Shown here: positions 41,208-50,210 of the stretch, piece after piece
How positions within the stretch are numbered: position 1 is the first letter of the stretch
How the letters are laid out: every line of letters begins with the position of its first letter
Assembly: GCF_900107155.1 (NCBI RefSeq)
Contig: NZ_FNOX01000004.1
Location: 62,001 to 126,000 of the forward strand
Direction: 5' to 3'
From: Pseudomonas salomonii
Lineage (GTDB): Bacteria > Pseudomonadota > Gammaproteobacteria > Pseudomonadales > Pseudomonadaceae
Length of the DNA stretch: 64,000 bases
Program-made: the position numbers and the translations under genes
The notes under the pieces: model-generated
The model's input: only the letters and a program-made list of their open reading frames with translations
Databases searched by the model: none
What the model was told of the DNA's origin: nothing

Positions 41208-42107
41208 ATGAGCCTTAGCGAAGAGCTGTTGACGTTGTTCGGCAAGAACGTCAGCCATGATGCCAACGGTATTAATGCACGCATGCACTTTTTTGGCAGT
41301 GTGCCCGCAAACGAAAACACCCTTCCCCAATCGACTCATCTCGTAGCGCTGTGCCCCAAAGTGGTGGCGTTGGTCTCGATCAATGGCGGTGTCGGCCGCA
41401 GCACCCTGGCCACGGCGTTGAGCAGCGGTTTGCAGCGCCATGGCGAGTCAGTGGTGGCGCTGGACCTGGACCCGCAGAATGCCCTGCACCATCACTTTGG
41501 CGTCAGTGGCACCTTGCCGGGCATCGGCCGTACCAGCCTGGAGCATGGGCAGTGGAGCCCGCTGCAGCAGCTTGGCTTTGCCGGTTGCCAGGTCATTACC
41601 TTTGGCGATATCGACATCGAGCAACAGGAAAACCTCGAGCGTTGGCTTAAGCACGAACCCAGCTGGTTGGCGCAGCGCCTGGCGGCGCTGGGTTTGAGCG
41701 AGCGGCAGACGGTGATCATCGATACGCCCGCCGGTAACAACGTGTACTTCCATCAAGCGCTGAGCGTGGCCGATGTGGTGCTGGTTATTGCCCAGGCGGA
41801 TGCCGCGTGCCTGGGCACCCTTGATCATCTGGATGGATTGCTCGCGCCGCACCTGGAGGGTGAACGCCCGCCGGTAGTGCATGTGGTGGTCAACCAAGTG
41901 GATGAGAACAGCGCCTTCAGCCTGGACATGCTGGAAGCGTTCAAACAGCGCCTGGGCAAAGCGCCGCTGGAGGTGCACCGCGATATGGCGATCAACGAAG
42001 CGTTGGCGTTTGCGGCCGACCCGTTGGACAACGCCACAAAGCGGCTGGCCGGCGACGATATCAACGAGATCTGCCGCGTGCTGAAGGCACCTAAAACAAC
42101 TGCATAA
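41208..42107 (+). CDS. BcsQ/WssA-like MinD-family ATPase, copy 2
   Basis: This is 299 residues, about half identical by eye to copy 1 over the ATPase core: NGGVGRSTLATALSSGLQRH, LDLDPQNALHHHFG, VIIDTPAGNNVYFHQALSVA. It has the same Arg in place of the second P-loop Lys. The N-termini differ (MSLSEELLTLFGKNVSH here). The 167-base gap and GAGGAG site suggest its own expression. In the SBW25-type wss operon the first and last genes (wssA, wssJ) are such homologues, so these two may be the ends of a lost operon. Confidence 0.8.
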   Translation: MSLSEELLTLFGKNVSHDANGINARMHFFGSVPANENTLPQSTHLVALCPKVVALVSINGGVGRSTLATALSSGLQRHGESVVALDLDPQNALHHHFGVSGTLPGIGRTSLEHGQWSPLQQLGFAGCQVITFGDIDIEQQENLERWLKHEPSWLAQRLAALGLSERQTVIIDTPAGNNVYFHQALSVADVVLVIAQADAACLGTLDHLDGLLAPHLEGERPPVVHVVVNQVDENSAFSLDMLEAFKQRLGKAPLEVHRDMAINEALAFAADPLDNATKRLAGDDINEICRVLKAPKTTA

Positions 42108-42267
42108 ATCGCGCTTTATGCACTTGGCGCCAAATGCTTATGCACAATCGGTTGGTTGCGCCTGTCACGAAACAGCCACTTTGTGGAGCCGTTCTCAACA
42201 CGCTGCAACTGCCTGTTTTGTGTGCGTTTTATTTTATGAACAAAAAATGACCAGGGTGGGTTTTGGT

Positions 42268-42288
42268 CTGTAGCGCTGATAGCTACAG
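42268..42288. terminator. Hairpin between convergent genes
   Basis: CTGTAGC (42268-42274) pairs exactly with GCTACAG (42282-42288) around a 7-nt loop. It lies between the rightward ATPase gene and the leftward methyltransferase gene. T-runs are weak, so its action as terminator is uncertain. Confidence 0.35.
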
Positions 42289-42348
42289 GCTCTGTAAAGA
42301 ATTCATCAACAGAGTTATCCACAGGGCGCGTGTAGGAAGTTTCGCCCC

Positions 42349-43536
42349 TTAATCGCGCTCCGCCAGCACCATCAAGTTGCGCGGCGTTAGCGTGGGTTCG
42401 CAGAAGGTGCCTATCTCAACCTTGTAGCCCTGTTCTTTCAAGAACAGCGCCCTATCCAACACCAGCCACAGCTCAAGCGGCCGCCGAAACAATCCTCTGA
42501 CCAACTCCAGGTTGCGCACCTCGGCCAAGCGTCGCCAGCCGTGTGCTTCCAGCGCCGCCCAATCCTGTTCACCTGTGGATAAATTCTTGAGGCGGGCCAG
42601 TTCCTGGCAGTAATCAGCGAAGGGCTTATCCAGCCAGCTGGCGGGCAGCGATGGCGTGGGCAGGTACTCATCGCCGCCACGCAGTTGGCGTTGCAACTGG
42701 TCGAAACCCAGGCGCCGGGCCATGGACGTGTCCCGGTGCTGGCGCACGCGATTGCCGGCGGTGACGGTTTCGCTCAGCGGTAACCCCAGGTCATCGATTG
42801 AAAGCTGTAGTTGCGAGGCACGCCCGGCGCTCGACAAGGCGTGATAGCGCTCGGCGCCGATGCGGTTATAGCAGCAAGGTGCCAGCGCCAGGCGTTTGCA
42901 GCCCGCCGCACTGGCCACGTGCAACAGCCGCACATGCAGATCGCCGCAGGCATGCAAGGCGACGGGCGTGTGGTCTGCACTGATCGCCACATCGGCCATC
43001 ACGTCTTGCAGGCGATGGGTCACGGCCAGGCTGTGATGGTCGCTCAAGGCCTGGCCCGAGGCGATCAGCGCCGGGTCGTATTCAAGGCAGGTCAGTTGTT
43101 GGCCGGGTTGCAGCAAGCGGCGGCCGAGGTGGCCTTTGCCGGCGCACCAGTCCAGCCAATGCAGGGGTGTTGCAGCAAAATTCAGCGCGGCGCCGAACGC
43201 CTCGATTTGCTGCCATTTGCGCCCGGGCACATCCACGTTCAGGCGATGGCGGGCAGGCTCCAGGGTGTGTGCGGGTAACTTATCCACAGCGCTGAGCTGC
43301 GCGGCCTGAAAAGCCAGCTGTGGAAAAGGCGCGGGCGCCGGCAGGTCATACGGGTGGTTGTGACAGGTTTCGGCATCGGCCAGCGAGCGCTGGCGCAGCC
43401 ATTGGGCCAGCTCGGGGTGCTGGTGTTCCCAAGGTAAGTGCAGGTGCGTAAAGGGCCGTGGTCGCCACAGCCCTTGGTGCTCGATTAAAAACGCATCCAG
43501 CGCCGCGAAGCGCGCTTCAACGTCCCTGGCAAGCAT
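42349..43536 (-). CDS. SAM-dependent methyltransferase (METTL25/Methyltransf_32-like)
   Basis: This 395-residue protein has a class I methyltransferase domain in its middle: HWLDWCAGKGHLGRRLL binds SAM, followed by VALHACGDLHVRLL and ALAPCCYNRIGAERY. These match the Methyltransf_32 family, whose substrate in bacteria is not known; rRNA- or protein-directed activity is suggested by distant relatives. It starts inside the last 20 bases of the permease gene upstream, so it is the last cistron of the ABC transporter operon or read through from it. Confidence 0.8.
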   Translation of the reverse strand: MLARDVEARFAALDAFLIEHQGLWRPRPFTHLHLPWEHQHPELAQWLRQRSLADAETCHNHPYDLPAPAPFPQLAFQAAQLSAVDKLPAHTLEPARHRLNVDVPGRKWQQIEAFGAALNFAATPLHWLDWCAGKGHLGRRLLQPGQQLTCLEYDPALIASGQALSDHHSLAVTHRLQDVMADVAISADHTPVALHACGDLHVRLLHVASAAGCKRLALAPCCYNRIGAERYHALSSAGRASQLQLSIDDLGLPLSETVTAGNRVRQHRDTSMARRLGFDQLQRQLRGGDEYLPTPSLPASWLDKPFADYCQELARLKNLSTGEQDWAALEAHGWRRLAEVRNLELVRGLFRRPLELWLVLDRALFLKEQGYKVEIGTFCEPTLTPRNLMVLAERD

Positions 43537-44248
43537 CGACGCGCAGCCAGCGTTCGAGCAGTTTGAAACCCCGCACCAGGATGTAGGCCATCAGCAGGTA
43601 GAACAGCCCCGCCGCGAAGAAGATCTCCACAGGTAAATAGGTGCGGGCGATGATGGTGCGCGCCATGCCGGTCAGTTCCAGCAGGGTGACGGTGCTGGCC
43701 AGGGCGCTGGCCTTAAGCATCAGGATCACTTCGTTGCTGTACGCCGGCAGGCCGATGCGCGAGGCGCGCGGCAGGATGATGTAGAACAGCGTCTTGGGTT
43801 TGGACATGCCCAGGGCGCGCGCCGCTTCGATCTCACCCGGCGGGATGGCCTGGATCGCACCGCGCAGGATCTCGGCGATATACGCGGCGGTGTGCAAGGT
43901 CATGGTGGCCGTGGCGCACCAGAACGGATCGCGCAGGTAGGGCCACATAAAGCTGTTACGCACCGCATCGAACTGCGCCAGGCCGTAATAGACCAGGAAC
44001 AACTGCACCAGCAGCGGCGTGCCACGGAAGAAGAAAATATAGGCGTAGGGCAGGGCGCTCACGTACCAGCGGCGCGAGGAGCGCGCGATACCCAGTGGAA
44101 TCGCCAGCAGCAAACCGGCGATTACGGCGATGGCCACCAGTTCCAGGGTCAGGGTTGCGCCTTGGGCCAGTTTGGGCAGCCACTTGATGATCACGGCCCA
44201 GTTCAGGCCCAGGTCGAAGTGCGACAGCCAGCTGTAGTCACCGCTCAT
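43517..44248 (-). CDS. Amino-acid ABC transporter permease (HisM-like)
   Basis: This 243-residue inner-membrane protein has the polar amino-acid permease pattern: AQGATLTLELVAIAVIAGLL, the FFFRGTPLLVQLFLVYYGL segment and the EAA loop GEIEAARALGMSKPKTLFYI. It pairs with the upstream permease (ATGA overlap) to form the channel for basic amino acids or histidine. The exact substrate cannot be read from the sequence. Confidence 0.9.
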   Translation of the reverse strand: MSGDYSWLSHFDLGLNWAVIIKWLPKLAQGATLTLELVAIAVIAGLLLAIPLGIARSSRRWYVSALPYAYIFFFRGTPLLVQLFLVYYGLAQFDAVRNSFMWPYLRDPFWCATATMTLHTAAYIAEILRGAIQAIPPGEIEAARALGMSKPKTLFYIILPRASRIGLPAYSNEVILMLKASALASTVTLLELTGMARTIIARTYLPVEIFFAAGLFYLLMAYILVRGFKLLERWLRVDACQGR

Positions 44249-44940
44249 TGGGTGCTCCTTGCAAAGCCGCGGGCGGCGCGTTTTTCCAGGAAGTGCATGC
44301 CGGTCATGGCCAGCATAGTGAGGCCCAGGTACATAAAGGCCGCGACCATAAAGAAGGTGAACGGCTGCTTGGTCACGGTCACGCCGATCTGTGCGTGACG
44401 CATGATTTCTTCAAGGCCGATCACCGACACCAGCGCGGTGTCTTTCATCAGGATCATGAACAGGTTGCCCAGGCCCGGCAGGGCGATGCGCCACATCTGC
44501 GGCATGATCAAGCGGGTGAAAATCCGCACCTTCGACAGGCCCAGCGCCACACCGGCTTCGCGGTGGCCCTTGGGAATGGCGAGAATCGCGCCGCGAAACA
44601 CTTCCGTGGCGTAGGCGCCAAAGCACAGGCCCAGGGCGATTACCCCGGCGGCAAAGGCACTGAGAGAAAGGTCAGGGTTACCCAAAAACTCGCCCAGGGC
44701 ACGCATCAGGTTGACGGTGCCGAAATAAATCAGCAGCACCCACAACAGCTCGGGAATGCCACGAACGATGGTCGAGTAAGCACCGCCCAGCCATTGCAGC
44801 GGCTTGTACGGTGAAGTCTTGGCCAAGGCGCCGGCAAGGCCGAGCACCAGCCCCAGGCACAGGGCCGTGAGTGCCAGTTTGACGGTCATCAGCGCGCCAG
44901 CGGCAAGCGCCGGGCCGAATCCGTAGAGATCGAAATTCAT
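44245..44940 (-). CDS. Amino-acid ABC transporter permease (HisQ-like)
   Basis: This 231-residue inner-membrane protein has LAAGALMTVKLALTALCLGL at the start, TIVRGIPELLWVLLIYFGTV, and the EAA loop HREAGVALGLSKVRIFTRLI. It is the partner of the HisM-like permease that overlaps it. A strong hairpin lies just upstream, between it and the binding-protein gene. Confidence 0.9.
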   Translation of the reverse strand: MNFDLYGFGPALAAGALMTVKLALTALCLGLVLGLAGALAKTSPYKPLQWLGGAYSTIVRGIPELLWVLLIYFGTVNLMRALGEFLGNPDLSLSAFAAGVIALGLCFGAYATEVFRGAILAIPKGHREAGVALGLSKVRIFTRLIMPQMWRIALPGLGNLFMILMKDTALVSVIGLEEIMRHAQIGVTVTKQPFTFFMVAAFMYLGLTMLAMTGMHFLEKRAARGFARSTQ

Positions 44941-44974
44941 GGTGTTTTCATATCGCGGCAGGCATTGCTGAAAG

Positions 44975-45003
44975 CCGGCGCGCTACTAGTAGAAGCGCGC
45001 CGG
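44975..45003 (-). promoter_or_regulatory. Intercistronic hairpin after the binding-protein gene
   Basis: CCGGCGCGCT (44975-44984) pairs perfectly with AGCGCGCCGG (44994-45003) around a 9-nt loop. It lies in the 77-base gap between binding-protein stop and permease start, with no T-run. Such stem-loops protect the upstream mRNA and allow far more binding protein than permease, as known for hisJ-hisQ of enterics. Confidence 0.75.
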
Positions 45004-45017
45004 TCAGGCCGTTCAGA

Positions 45018-45770
45018 TCATTCGATGCTGAACGGGAAGTACTTGTCGTTGATCTTCTTGTAGGTGCCGTCTGCCTTGATCTCTGCCAGGGCTTTGTTCA
45101 GGCGCTCGCGCAGCGGGTCGCCCTTGCGTACGGCGATACCGATCTTGTCGCTTTCTACCACCGGGTCGCCTTTGAATTCATAAGGCTTGCCGGCATCGCT
45201 CTTGAGCCATTCATACTGCACGTACTTGTCGGCCAGGATGCCGTCGAGGCGGCCGGAAGTCAGGTCGAGGTAGGCGTTTTCCTGGGTGTCGTAGAGGCTG
45301 GCCTTGGTGTCCGGCAGCTTGTCTTCCAGGTAAGTGCCGGCCAGCGTCGCGCGCTGTGCACCGATGGTCTTGCCCTTCAGGTAATCCGCGTCGGTCTTGA
45401 AGTCGGCTGTGGCTTTGGGTGCGATGAATTGCAGCTTGTTGGAGTAGTACGGGTCGGTAAAGTCCACAGCCTGCTTGCGTTCATCGGTGATCGACAGCGA
45501 AGAAATCAGGAAGTCGAACTTCTTGGCGTTCAGGGCCGGAATGATGCCGTCCCAGTCGGACACATACACGTCGCACTTCTCGACTTTCATCTTGGCGCAC
45601 AGGGCGTCGCCGATGTCTTTGTCGAAGCCCACAACGTTGCCGCTGGCGTCTTTATTGTTGAAGGGCGGGTAGGCCGCTTCGATCCCCATGGTCAAGGTCT
45701 CTGCCATGGCCGTGGCGCTGAACGCCATCGAAACGGCCGCGGCCAGAAGGAATTTTTTATAGTTCTGCAT
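45018..45770 (-). CDS. Periplasmic amino-acid-binding protein (HisJ/ArgT-like)
   Basis: This is 250 residues from MQNYKKFLLAAAVSMAFSAT, with a signal peptide cleaved near AMA-ETL. LTMGIEAAYPPFNNKDASGN, VVGFDKDIGDALCAKMKVEK and FLISSLSITDERKQAVDFTD are the type 3 binding-protein signatures for lysine, arginine, ornithine or histidine. GGAG precedes the ATG. It lies 13 bases after the ATPase gene in the operon. Confidence 0.92.
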   Translation of the reverse strand: MQNYKKFLLAAAVSMAFSATAMAETLTMGIEAAYPPFNNKDASGNVVGFDKDIGDALCAKMKVEKCDVYVSDWDGIIPALNAKKFDFLISSLSITDERKQAVDFTDPYYSNKLQFIAPKATADFKTDADYLKGKTIGAQRATLAGTYLEDKLPDTKASLYDTQENAYLDLTSGRLDGILADKYVQYEWLKSDAGKPYEFKGDPVVESDKIGIAVRKGDPLRERLNKALAEIKADGTYKKINDKYFPFSIE

Positions 45771-45783
45771 GCATGTTGCTCCG

Positions 45784-46557
45784 TTAGCGGTTGCTGGACA
45801 TGAATTGTTTGCAGCGCGCCGAAAGCGGGTTTTCAAACACCTGCTGTGGCGATCCTTGCTCTTCGACCAGGCCCTGGTGCAGGAACACCACTTCACTGGA
45901 AACCTGACGGGCAAAGCCCATTTCATGGGTGACCAGCAGCATGGTGCGGCCTTCTTCGGCCAGCGCGCGGATCACATTAAGTACTTCCTGGACCATTTCC
46001 GGGTCAAGCGCCGATGTCGGCTCGTCGAACAGGATGACCTTGGGTTGCATCGCCAGGGTGCGTGCGATGGCTGCGCGTTGTTGCTGGCCGCCGGACAGTT
46101 GCGCCGGGTACGCGTGGCGCTTGTCACTGATGCCGACCTTGGCCAGCAGGGCTTCGGCCACTTCTATCGCTTCGGCCTTGCTCTGGCCGAGCACGCGGCG
46201 GGGCGCCTCGATGATGTTGTCGAGGATGCTCATGTGCGGCCACAGGTTAAAGTTTTGAAACACAAAACCGATTTCGCTGCGCAGGCGGTTGATCTGTTTG
46301 CCGTCTGCCGCCATCAGCTCACCGTTTTTCGCGGCCTTGAGCTTGAGCTCTTCACCGGCCACCAGGATCTGGCCCTGATGGGGGTTTTCCAGCAGGTTGA
46401 TGCAACGCAAAAAGGTGGACTTGCCGGAACCGGAGGAACCCAGGATCGAGATCACGTCGCCGTCGCGGGCGGTCAGCGAGATACCTTTAAGTACCTCCAG
46501 CTCACCATAGCGTTTATGCAAGTTGCGGATTTCAAGCGCGGGCGCGGCCTCAGCCAT
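45784..46557 (-). CDS. Amino-acid ABC transporter ATP-binding protein (HisP-like)
   Basis: This 257-residue ATPase has Walker A LGSSGSGKST, the Q-loop FVFQNFNLWPHMSILDN, signature LSGGQQQRAAIARTLA, Walker B VILFDEPTSALDPEM and the switch His in LLVTHEMGFAR. The insertion with GKQINRLRSEIGFV is typical of HisP/ArtP-type proteins. It is the first gene of the leftward operon HisP-HisJ-HisQ-HisM-like plus methyltransferase. Confidence 0.93.
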   Translation of the reverse strand: MAEAAPALEIRNLHKRYGELEVLKGISLTARDGDVISILGSSGSGKSTFLRCINLLENPHQGQILVAGEELKLKAAKNGELMAADGKQINRLRSEIGFVFQNFNLWPHMSILDNIIEAPRRVLGQSKAEAIEVAEALLAKVGISDKRHAYPAQLSGGQQQRAAIARTLAMQPKVILFDEPTSALDPEMVQEVLNVIRALAEEGRTMLLVTHEMGFARQVSSEVVFLHQGLVEEQGSPQQVFENPLSARCKQFMSSNR

Positions 46558-47111
46558 GTGCGGTCCTCATTGTGTTCAGTGCATTCTTGCTGTTGGGCCG
46601 CCTTCCTGGCGAGGCGCCAAGCTAGCATAGCGTTCGGATGGCAGCCAACAGCGCTGCGGACGGTTAACGGGTGGTCTGCGGCAGGGTGTCGCATCGGCAC
46701 AGCAGTGTGTCGCGCTATCAACAACCTACAGACGTTTGAACCCGATAAATCCACAGGCTTCGCGTAAAAAAGGGCGCGATGGTGCCAGCTTTGGCCGGGT
46801 GTTGGAAGGGTTAACCGGGCAAACGGTCCTTATCAGCCCTTTTATGGAGCGTCACGTACTTTTTGTGTGTGTTTTTGGTGCGTATTTTCGTGTCGCAGTT
46901 GGGTCGCACGGTAACGCTATAGCGCAATGCCATAGTTCTCAACGACTTGCGTGAGCTAATGAATTGTCCTACAGCCCGCGTCAATCGCGGCTCTGTAATA
47001 TTTTGGCGCAAATCTTGCGTAAAAAATAAAGAACGCCCCGTTGGTTTCTTTTCACGAGAAGGATCGCAGGCCGGGCGGACCGTTTTCGCAATTCCTCGCA
47101 AAGGTGTGTCA
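46558..47111. other. Intergenic region between divergent transport genes
   Basis: This holds the divergent promoters of the ABC operon and the permease. No gene is visible; open frames here have no ribosome sites. I did not find a clear operator palindrome. Confidence 0.5.
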
Positions 47112-48503
47112 ATGAGTAGTACGCAAAGCTCCAATGACCTCGAACAGGGGCTCAAACCGCGTCACGTCACCATGCTGTCGATTGCCGGCGTTATCGGTGC
47201 CGGTTTGTTTGTCGGCTCCGGCCACGCGATTGCAGCCGCCGGCCCCGCTGTACTGCTGGCGTACGCCGCTGCGGGCACGCTGGTGGTGTTGGTGATGCGC
47301 ATGCTCGCCGAAATGGCCGTGGCCTCCCCGGACACCGGTTCGTTCTCCACCTATGCCGACCGTGCGATCGGTCACTGGGCCGGTTTCACCATCGGCTGGC
47401 TGTACTGGTGGTTCTGGGTGTTGGTGATTCCGCTGGAAGCCAACGCCGCCGCGACCATCCTGAATGCCTGGTTCCCCGATGTGGCGATCTGGGCGTTTAC
47501 CCTGATCATCACCTTGCTGCTCACGGCCACCAACCTGTTCAGTGTGAAGAACTACGGTGAGTTCGAATTCTGGTTTGCGCTGATCAAAGTCGTGGCGATT
47601 GTGGCTTTTGTGATCCTTGGCCTCGCGGCGATTTTCGGCTTCCTGCCGACCAGCCAGGTCAGCGGTGTTTCGCACCTGTTCGACACCCAGGGCTTCATGC
47701 CTAACGGTATGGGCGCGGTATTGGCGGCAATTCTGACCACCATGTTCTCCTTTATGGGCACCGAGATCGTCACCATTGCAGCGGCCGAATCGAAGAACCC
47801 AGGCCAGCAAATCACCAAGGCCACCAACTCGGTGATCTGGCGGATTGGTTTGTTCTACCTGCTGTCGATCTTCATCGTGGTATCCCTGGTGCCATGGAAC
47901 GATCCGACCCTGGCGGCGGTAGGTTCCTACCAGACTGTGCTTGAGCGCATGGGCATCCCGAATGCCAAGCTGATCGTCGACCTGGTGGTATTGGTTGCCG
48001 TGACCAGCTGCCTCAACTCGGCGCTCTACACCGCCTCGCGCATGCTGTTCTCCCTGGGCCGTCGCGGTGATGCACCGGCCGTGGCCAAGCGCACCAACAA
48101 AAGTGGTACGCCTTACTGGGCAGTGTTGCTGTCGACCGGCGCTGCGTTCCTGGCGGTATTCGCCAACTACGTGGCCCCGGCTGCAGTGTTCGAATTCCTG
48201 CTGGCCAGCTCCGGCGCCATTGCGCTGCTGGTGTACCTGGTGATCGCCGTGTCGCAACTGCGCATGCGCCAGAAACGCACGGCAGCGGGCGAGAAGATTG
48301 TGTTCAAGATGTGGCTGTTCCCGGGCCTGACCTATGCGGTGATGGTGTTCATCGTCGGCACGTTGACCATCATGCTGTTCCAGGAAGCCCACCGCGTCGA
48401 GATCATCGCGACCGGCATTCTGAGCTTGCTGGTGGTGTTGGCTGGGCTGTTTGTGGCGAGCCGTCGCAAGGCGCAGAAGGTAGGCGCTGCGGTGCTCAAT
48501 TGA
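47112..48503 (+). CDS. gabP: Amino-acid permease, GABA-permease (GabP) type
   Basis: This is 463 residues from MSSTQSSNDLEQGLKPRHVT, with AAAGGTG upstream; the frame continues 5' but without support. Twelve hydrophobic segments are visible. The APC-family start SIAGVIGAGLFVGSGHAIAA, GSFSTYADRAIGHWAGFTIG and SFMGTEIVTIAAAESKNPGQ are the pattern of AAT-family GABA/proline permeases. It takes up gamma-aminobutyrate or related amino acids by proton symport. No gabD/gabT lie beside it, so the substrate rests on family resemblance. Confidence 0.82.
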   Translation: MSSTQSSNDLEQGLKPRHVTMLSIAGVIGAGLFVGSGHAIAAAGPAVLLAYAAAGTLVVLVMRMLAEMAVASPDTGSFSTYADRAIGHWAGFTIGWLYWWFWVLVIPLEANAAATILNAWFPDVAIWAFTLIITLLLTATNLFSVKNYGEFEFWFALIKVVAIVAFVILGLAAIFGFLPTSQVSGVSHLFDTQGFMPNGMGAVLAAILTTMFSFMGTEIVTIAAAESKNPGQQITKATNSVIWRIGLFYLLSIFIVVSLVPWNDPTLAAVGSYQTVLERMGIPNAKLIVDLVVLVAVTSCLNSALYTASRMLFSLGRRGDAPAVAKRTNKSGTPYWAVLLSTGAAFLAVFANYVAPAAVFEFLLASSGAIALLVYLVIAVSQLRMRQKRTAAGEKIVFKMWLFPGLTYAVMVFIVGTLTIMLFQEAHRVEIIATGILSLLVVLAGLFVASRRKAQKVGAAVLN

Positions 48504-48544
48504 CGTGATGAACTGCGGTGCCATATGCGCCGCAGTTCAAAAAG

Positions 48545-48634
48545 TGTGGGAGCGGGCTTGCTCGCGAAAGCGGTGTGTCAGTCGCCAGATGTGTTGGCTG
48601 ATTCACCGCATTCGCGAGCAAGCCCGCTCCCACA
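48545..48634. repeat. REPIN (paired REP sequences)
   Basis: TGTGGGAGCGGGCTTGCTCG at 48545 onward (to 48568) is repeated in inverse form at 48611-48634, separated by about 42 bases. This is the REP-pair typical of fluorescent pseudomonads, mobilised in trans by RAYT proteins. It sits between convergent genes, where such elements are common and may act as terminator. Confidence 0.95.
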
Positions 48635-48646
48635 TTGTGTTGTGTG

Positions 48647-49060
48647 TCAGTCCTTGGAGTTGACCAGCGCCTGGGATGCCGCCACGTAATCGGCCTGGAA
48701 CTGCGGGGATTCAATCCACGCCAGCGCCGCGGCTTCATCCTCGGTATCCGTGGCCCACTGGCGATACTCGATCAGCGCCGCCAGGATAAAATCTGTCGCG
48801 TCTTCCTCGCCTTCCTGCTCCAGCACCACGGCCAGCAGTGGGTGCGTCAGGAATGCCGCACACAACGCCTGCTGGCTGATTTCGCCGGCGGCGCGCATCT
48901 CGACGAACAACTCGGTCAAATCCACCGACTCAAGGTCAATGCGGCTGTCGTCGCCAGCAAACGCATCCGGCTTGGTCGCGACGGCGCGCTGGGTGCGGTT
49001 TTGCTTGGCCTTGGCCTTGGCCCGGTGGGCACGTTTTTGCTGCTTGTTCGGCGAGGCCAT
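48647..49060 (-). CDS. Conserved Pseudomonas protein, unknown function
   Basis: This 137-residue protein has a basic, lysine-rich start (ASPNKQQKRAHRAKAKAKQN) and an acidic helical body (LTELFVEMRAAGEISQQALC, then EEDATDFILAALIEYRQWAT). There is no membrane or signal segment. No named domain is recognised. Confidence 0.75.
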   Translation of the reverse strand: MASPNKQQKRAHRAKAKAKQNRTQRAVATKPDAFAGDDSRIDLESVDLTELFVEMRAAGEISQQALCAAFLTHPLLAVVLEQEGEEDATDFILAALIEYRQWATDTEDEAAALAWIESPQFQADYVAASQALVNSKD

Positions 49061-49132
49061 GGGCTCAACGTCCTTGGGTACTTAATCGGTGTGGGGTATT
49101 GAAGCGCAGGTTGGGGGAAATCCCAAGGGAAT

Positions 49133-50041
49133 CTAGACGCGCTGACCGGGTGTGCTTGGCGCCAGCTCGCCTTTTTGCAGCCATTGCAGCGCAATCGGCC
49201 ACAACCGGTCCTGATATTCACTGCGAAAAAAAGCGAAATGCCCGACGGCTTTTTCGCCGATATCCTCGGGCGCGATTCGCAGGTGAGTGCGCGCGCAGTT
49301 TTCAAAATAGCCCAGCAGTCGCTCAATAGCCGCCACAGTCCCAAAAGGGTCGTCGGTGATGCTAATGGCCAGCAATTGCGCCTTCACTCGAGAAAAAGGC
49401 AGCACACCCAGGCCGCGCCCGCTGGGGCGCGTTTCATAGTGCGGCGTCGGCAGGCTCCAGTCGCGCACCACGCCTGCCGGCGTGTCCTCCAGCCAGCCCA
49501 TGCGTTTGCCGGGGAAATACCCGTACAGGGCCGTCACCAGCGGCATCACCACATGCCATTTGGCAAACATGCGCCAGCGTCCTTTCGCCGCGTAATCGCG
49601 CCAGTACGCAAACTGGGCGCCGACCGTCACGATGCGCCGAATCACCGCGCCGCAAGCACCGAGCCCCGCCGCGCACCCACCGAAACTGTGGCCGACCACA
49701 TCAATCGGCTGCCCCGGAAACTCCCGCTGTGCGCGCTGCAGCATCGCCTCGAAATCCAGCACGCCCCAATCTGACCACGACGCCTTGAAGCCTCGTAACG
49801 CGCCGCTGCGGGATTCGCCGATGCCACGGTAGTCGTAGGTGATCACGTCGAAGCCGTTGGCAAACAGGTAGTCGGCGAAGCGTGAATAGTGACGGCAGCG
49901 CACCGAGGTGGCGGCGTTGATGATGACGACTGGGCGTTCGAGGTCGGTGCGCGGGTGGCGCCAGGTGAAGCCGCCGATAGGGTAGCCGTCGGCAGCGGGC
50001 TCGCAGAATGTTTGTGGGGCAGGGCGGGTGGGCAGGTTCAT
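49133..50041 (-). CDS. Alpha/beta hydrolase
   Basis: This 302-residue protein shows the nucleophile elbow GHSFGG (in PIDVVGHSFGGCAAGLGA), a preceding YDYRGIGESRSG strand-turn and a likely His in EKAVGHFAFFRSEY at the end. It fits the family of serine aminopeptidase/lipase-like hydrolases (COG4757-type). The substrate is unknown. It is divergent from the transporter gene at 50211. Confidence 0.82.
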   Translation of the reverse strand: MNLPTRPAPQTFCEPAADGYPIGGFTWRHPRTDLERPVVIINAATSVRCRHYSRFADYLFANGFDVITYDYRGIGESRSGALRGFKASWSDWGVLDFEAMLQRAQREFPGQPIDVVGHSFGGCAAGLGACGAVIRRIVTVGAQFAYWRDYAAKGRWRMFAKWHVVMPLVTALYGYFPGKRMGWLEDTPAGVVRDWSLPTPHYETRPSGRGLGVLPFSRVKAQLLAISITDDPFGTVAAIERLLGYFENCARTHLRIAPEDIGEKAVGHFAFFRSEYQDRLWPIALQWLQKGELAPSTPGQRV

Positions 50042-50210
50042 GGGTCGGCTCGATACTTGCGCTTTTGGGGTGGGCTTGGGGCCGCGCGCTTTTATAAGAA
50101 GCCGAAACTAACAAATTTGGCGCGTGATGGGCGCAGGATATGTCGCGATGCTCGACCTCGGCGCTCCCGGTGCTTAGGCTTGCGATCAAATGATCAGCCA
50201 GAGTCAGCCC

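Noticed and set aside
40093..42107. Plasmid- or chromosome-type ParA partition genes
   Set aside because: No ParB gene or parS-like repeats follow, and the P-loop and flanking motifs fit BcsQ/WssA proteins.
42315..42323. TTATCCACA as a DnaA-controlled site
   Set aside because: A single exact box in an intergenic gap is expected by chance in a genome of this size and has no companions.
47109..48524. 471-codon open frame on the minus strand
   Set aside because: It mirrors the GABA-permease gene; the His/Gln/Arg-rich translation is typical of an antisense shadow in high-GC DNA.
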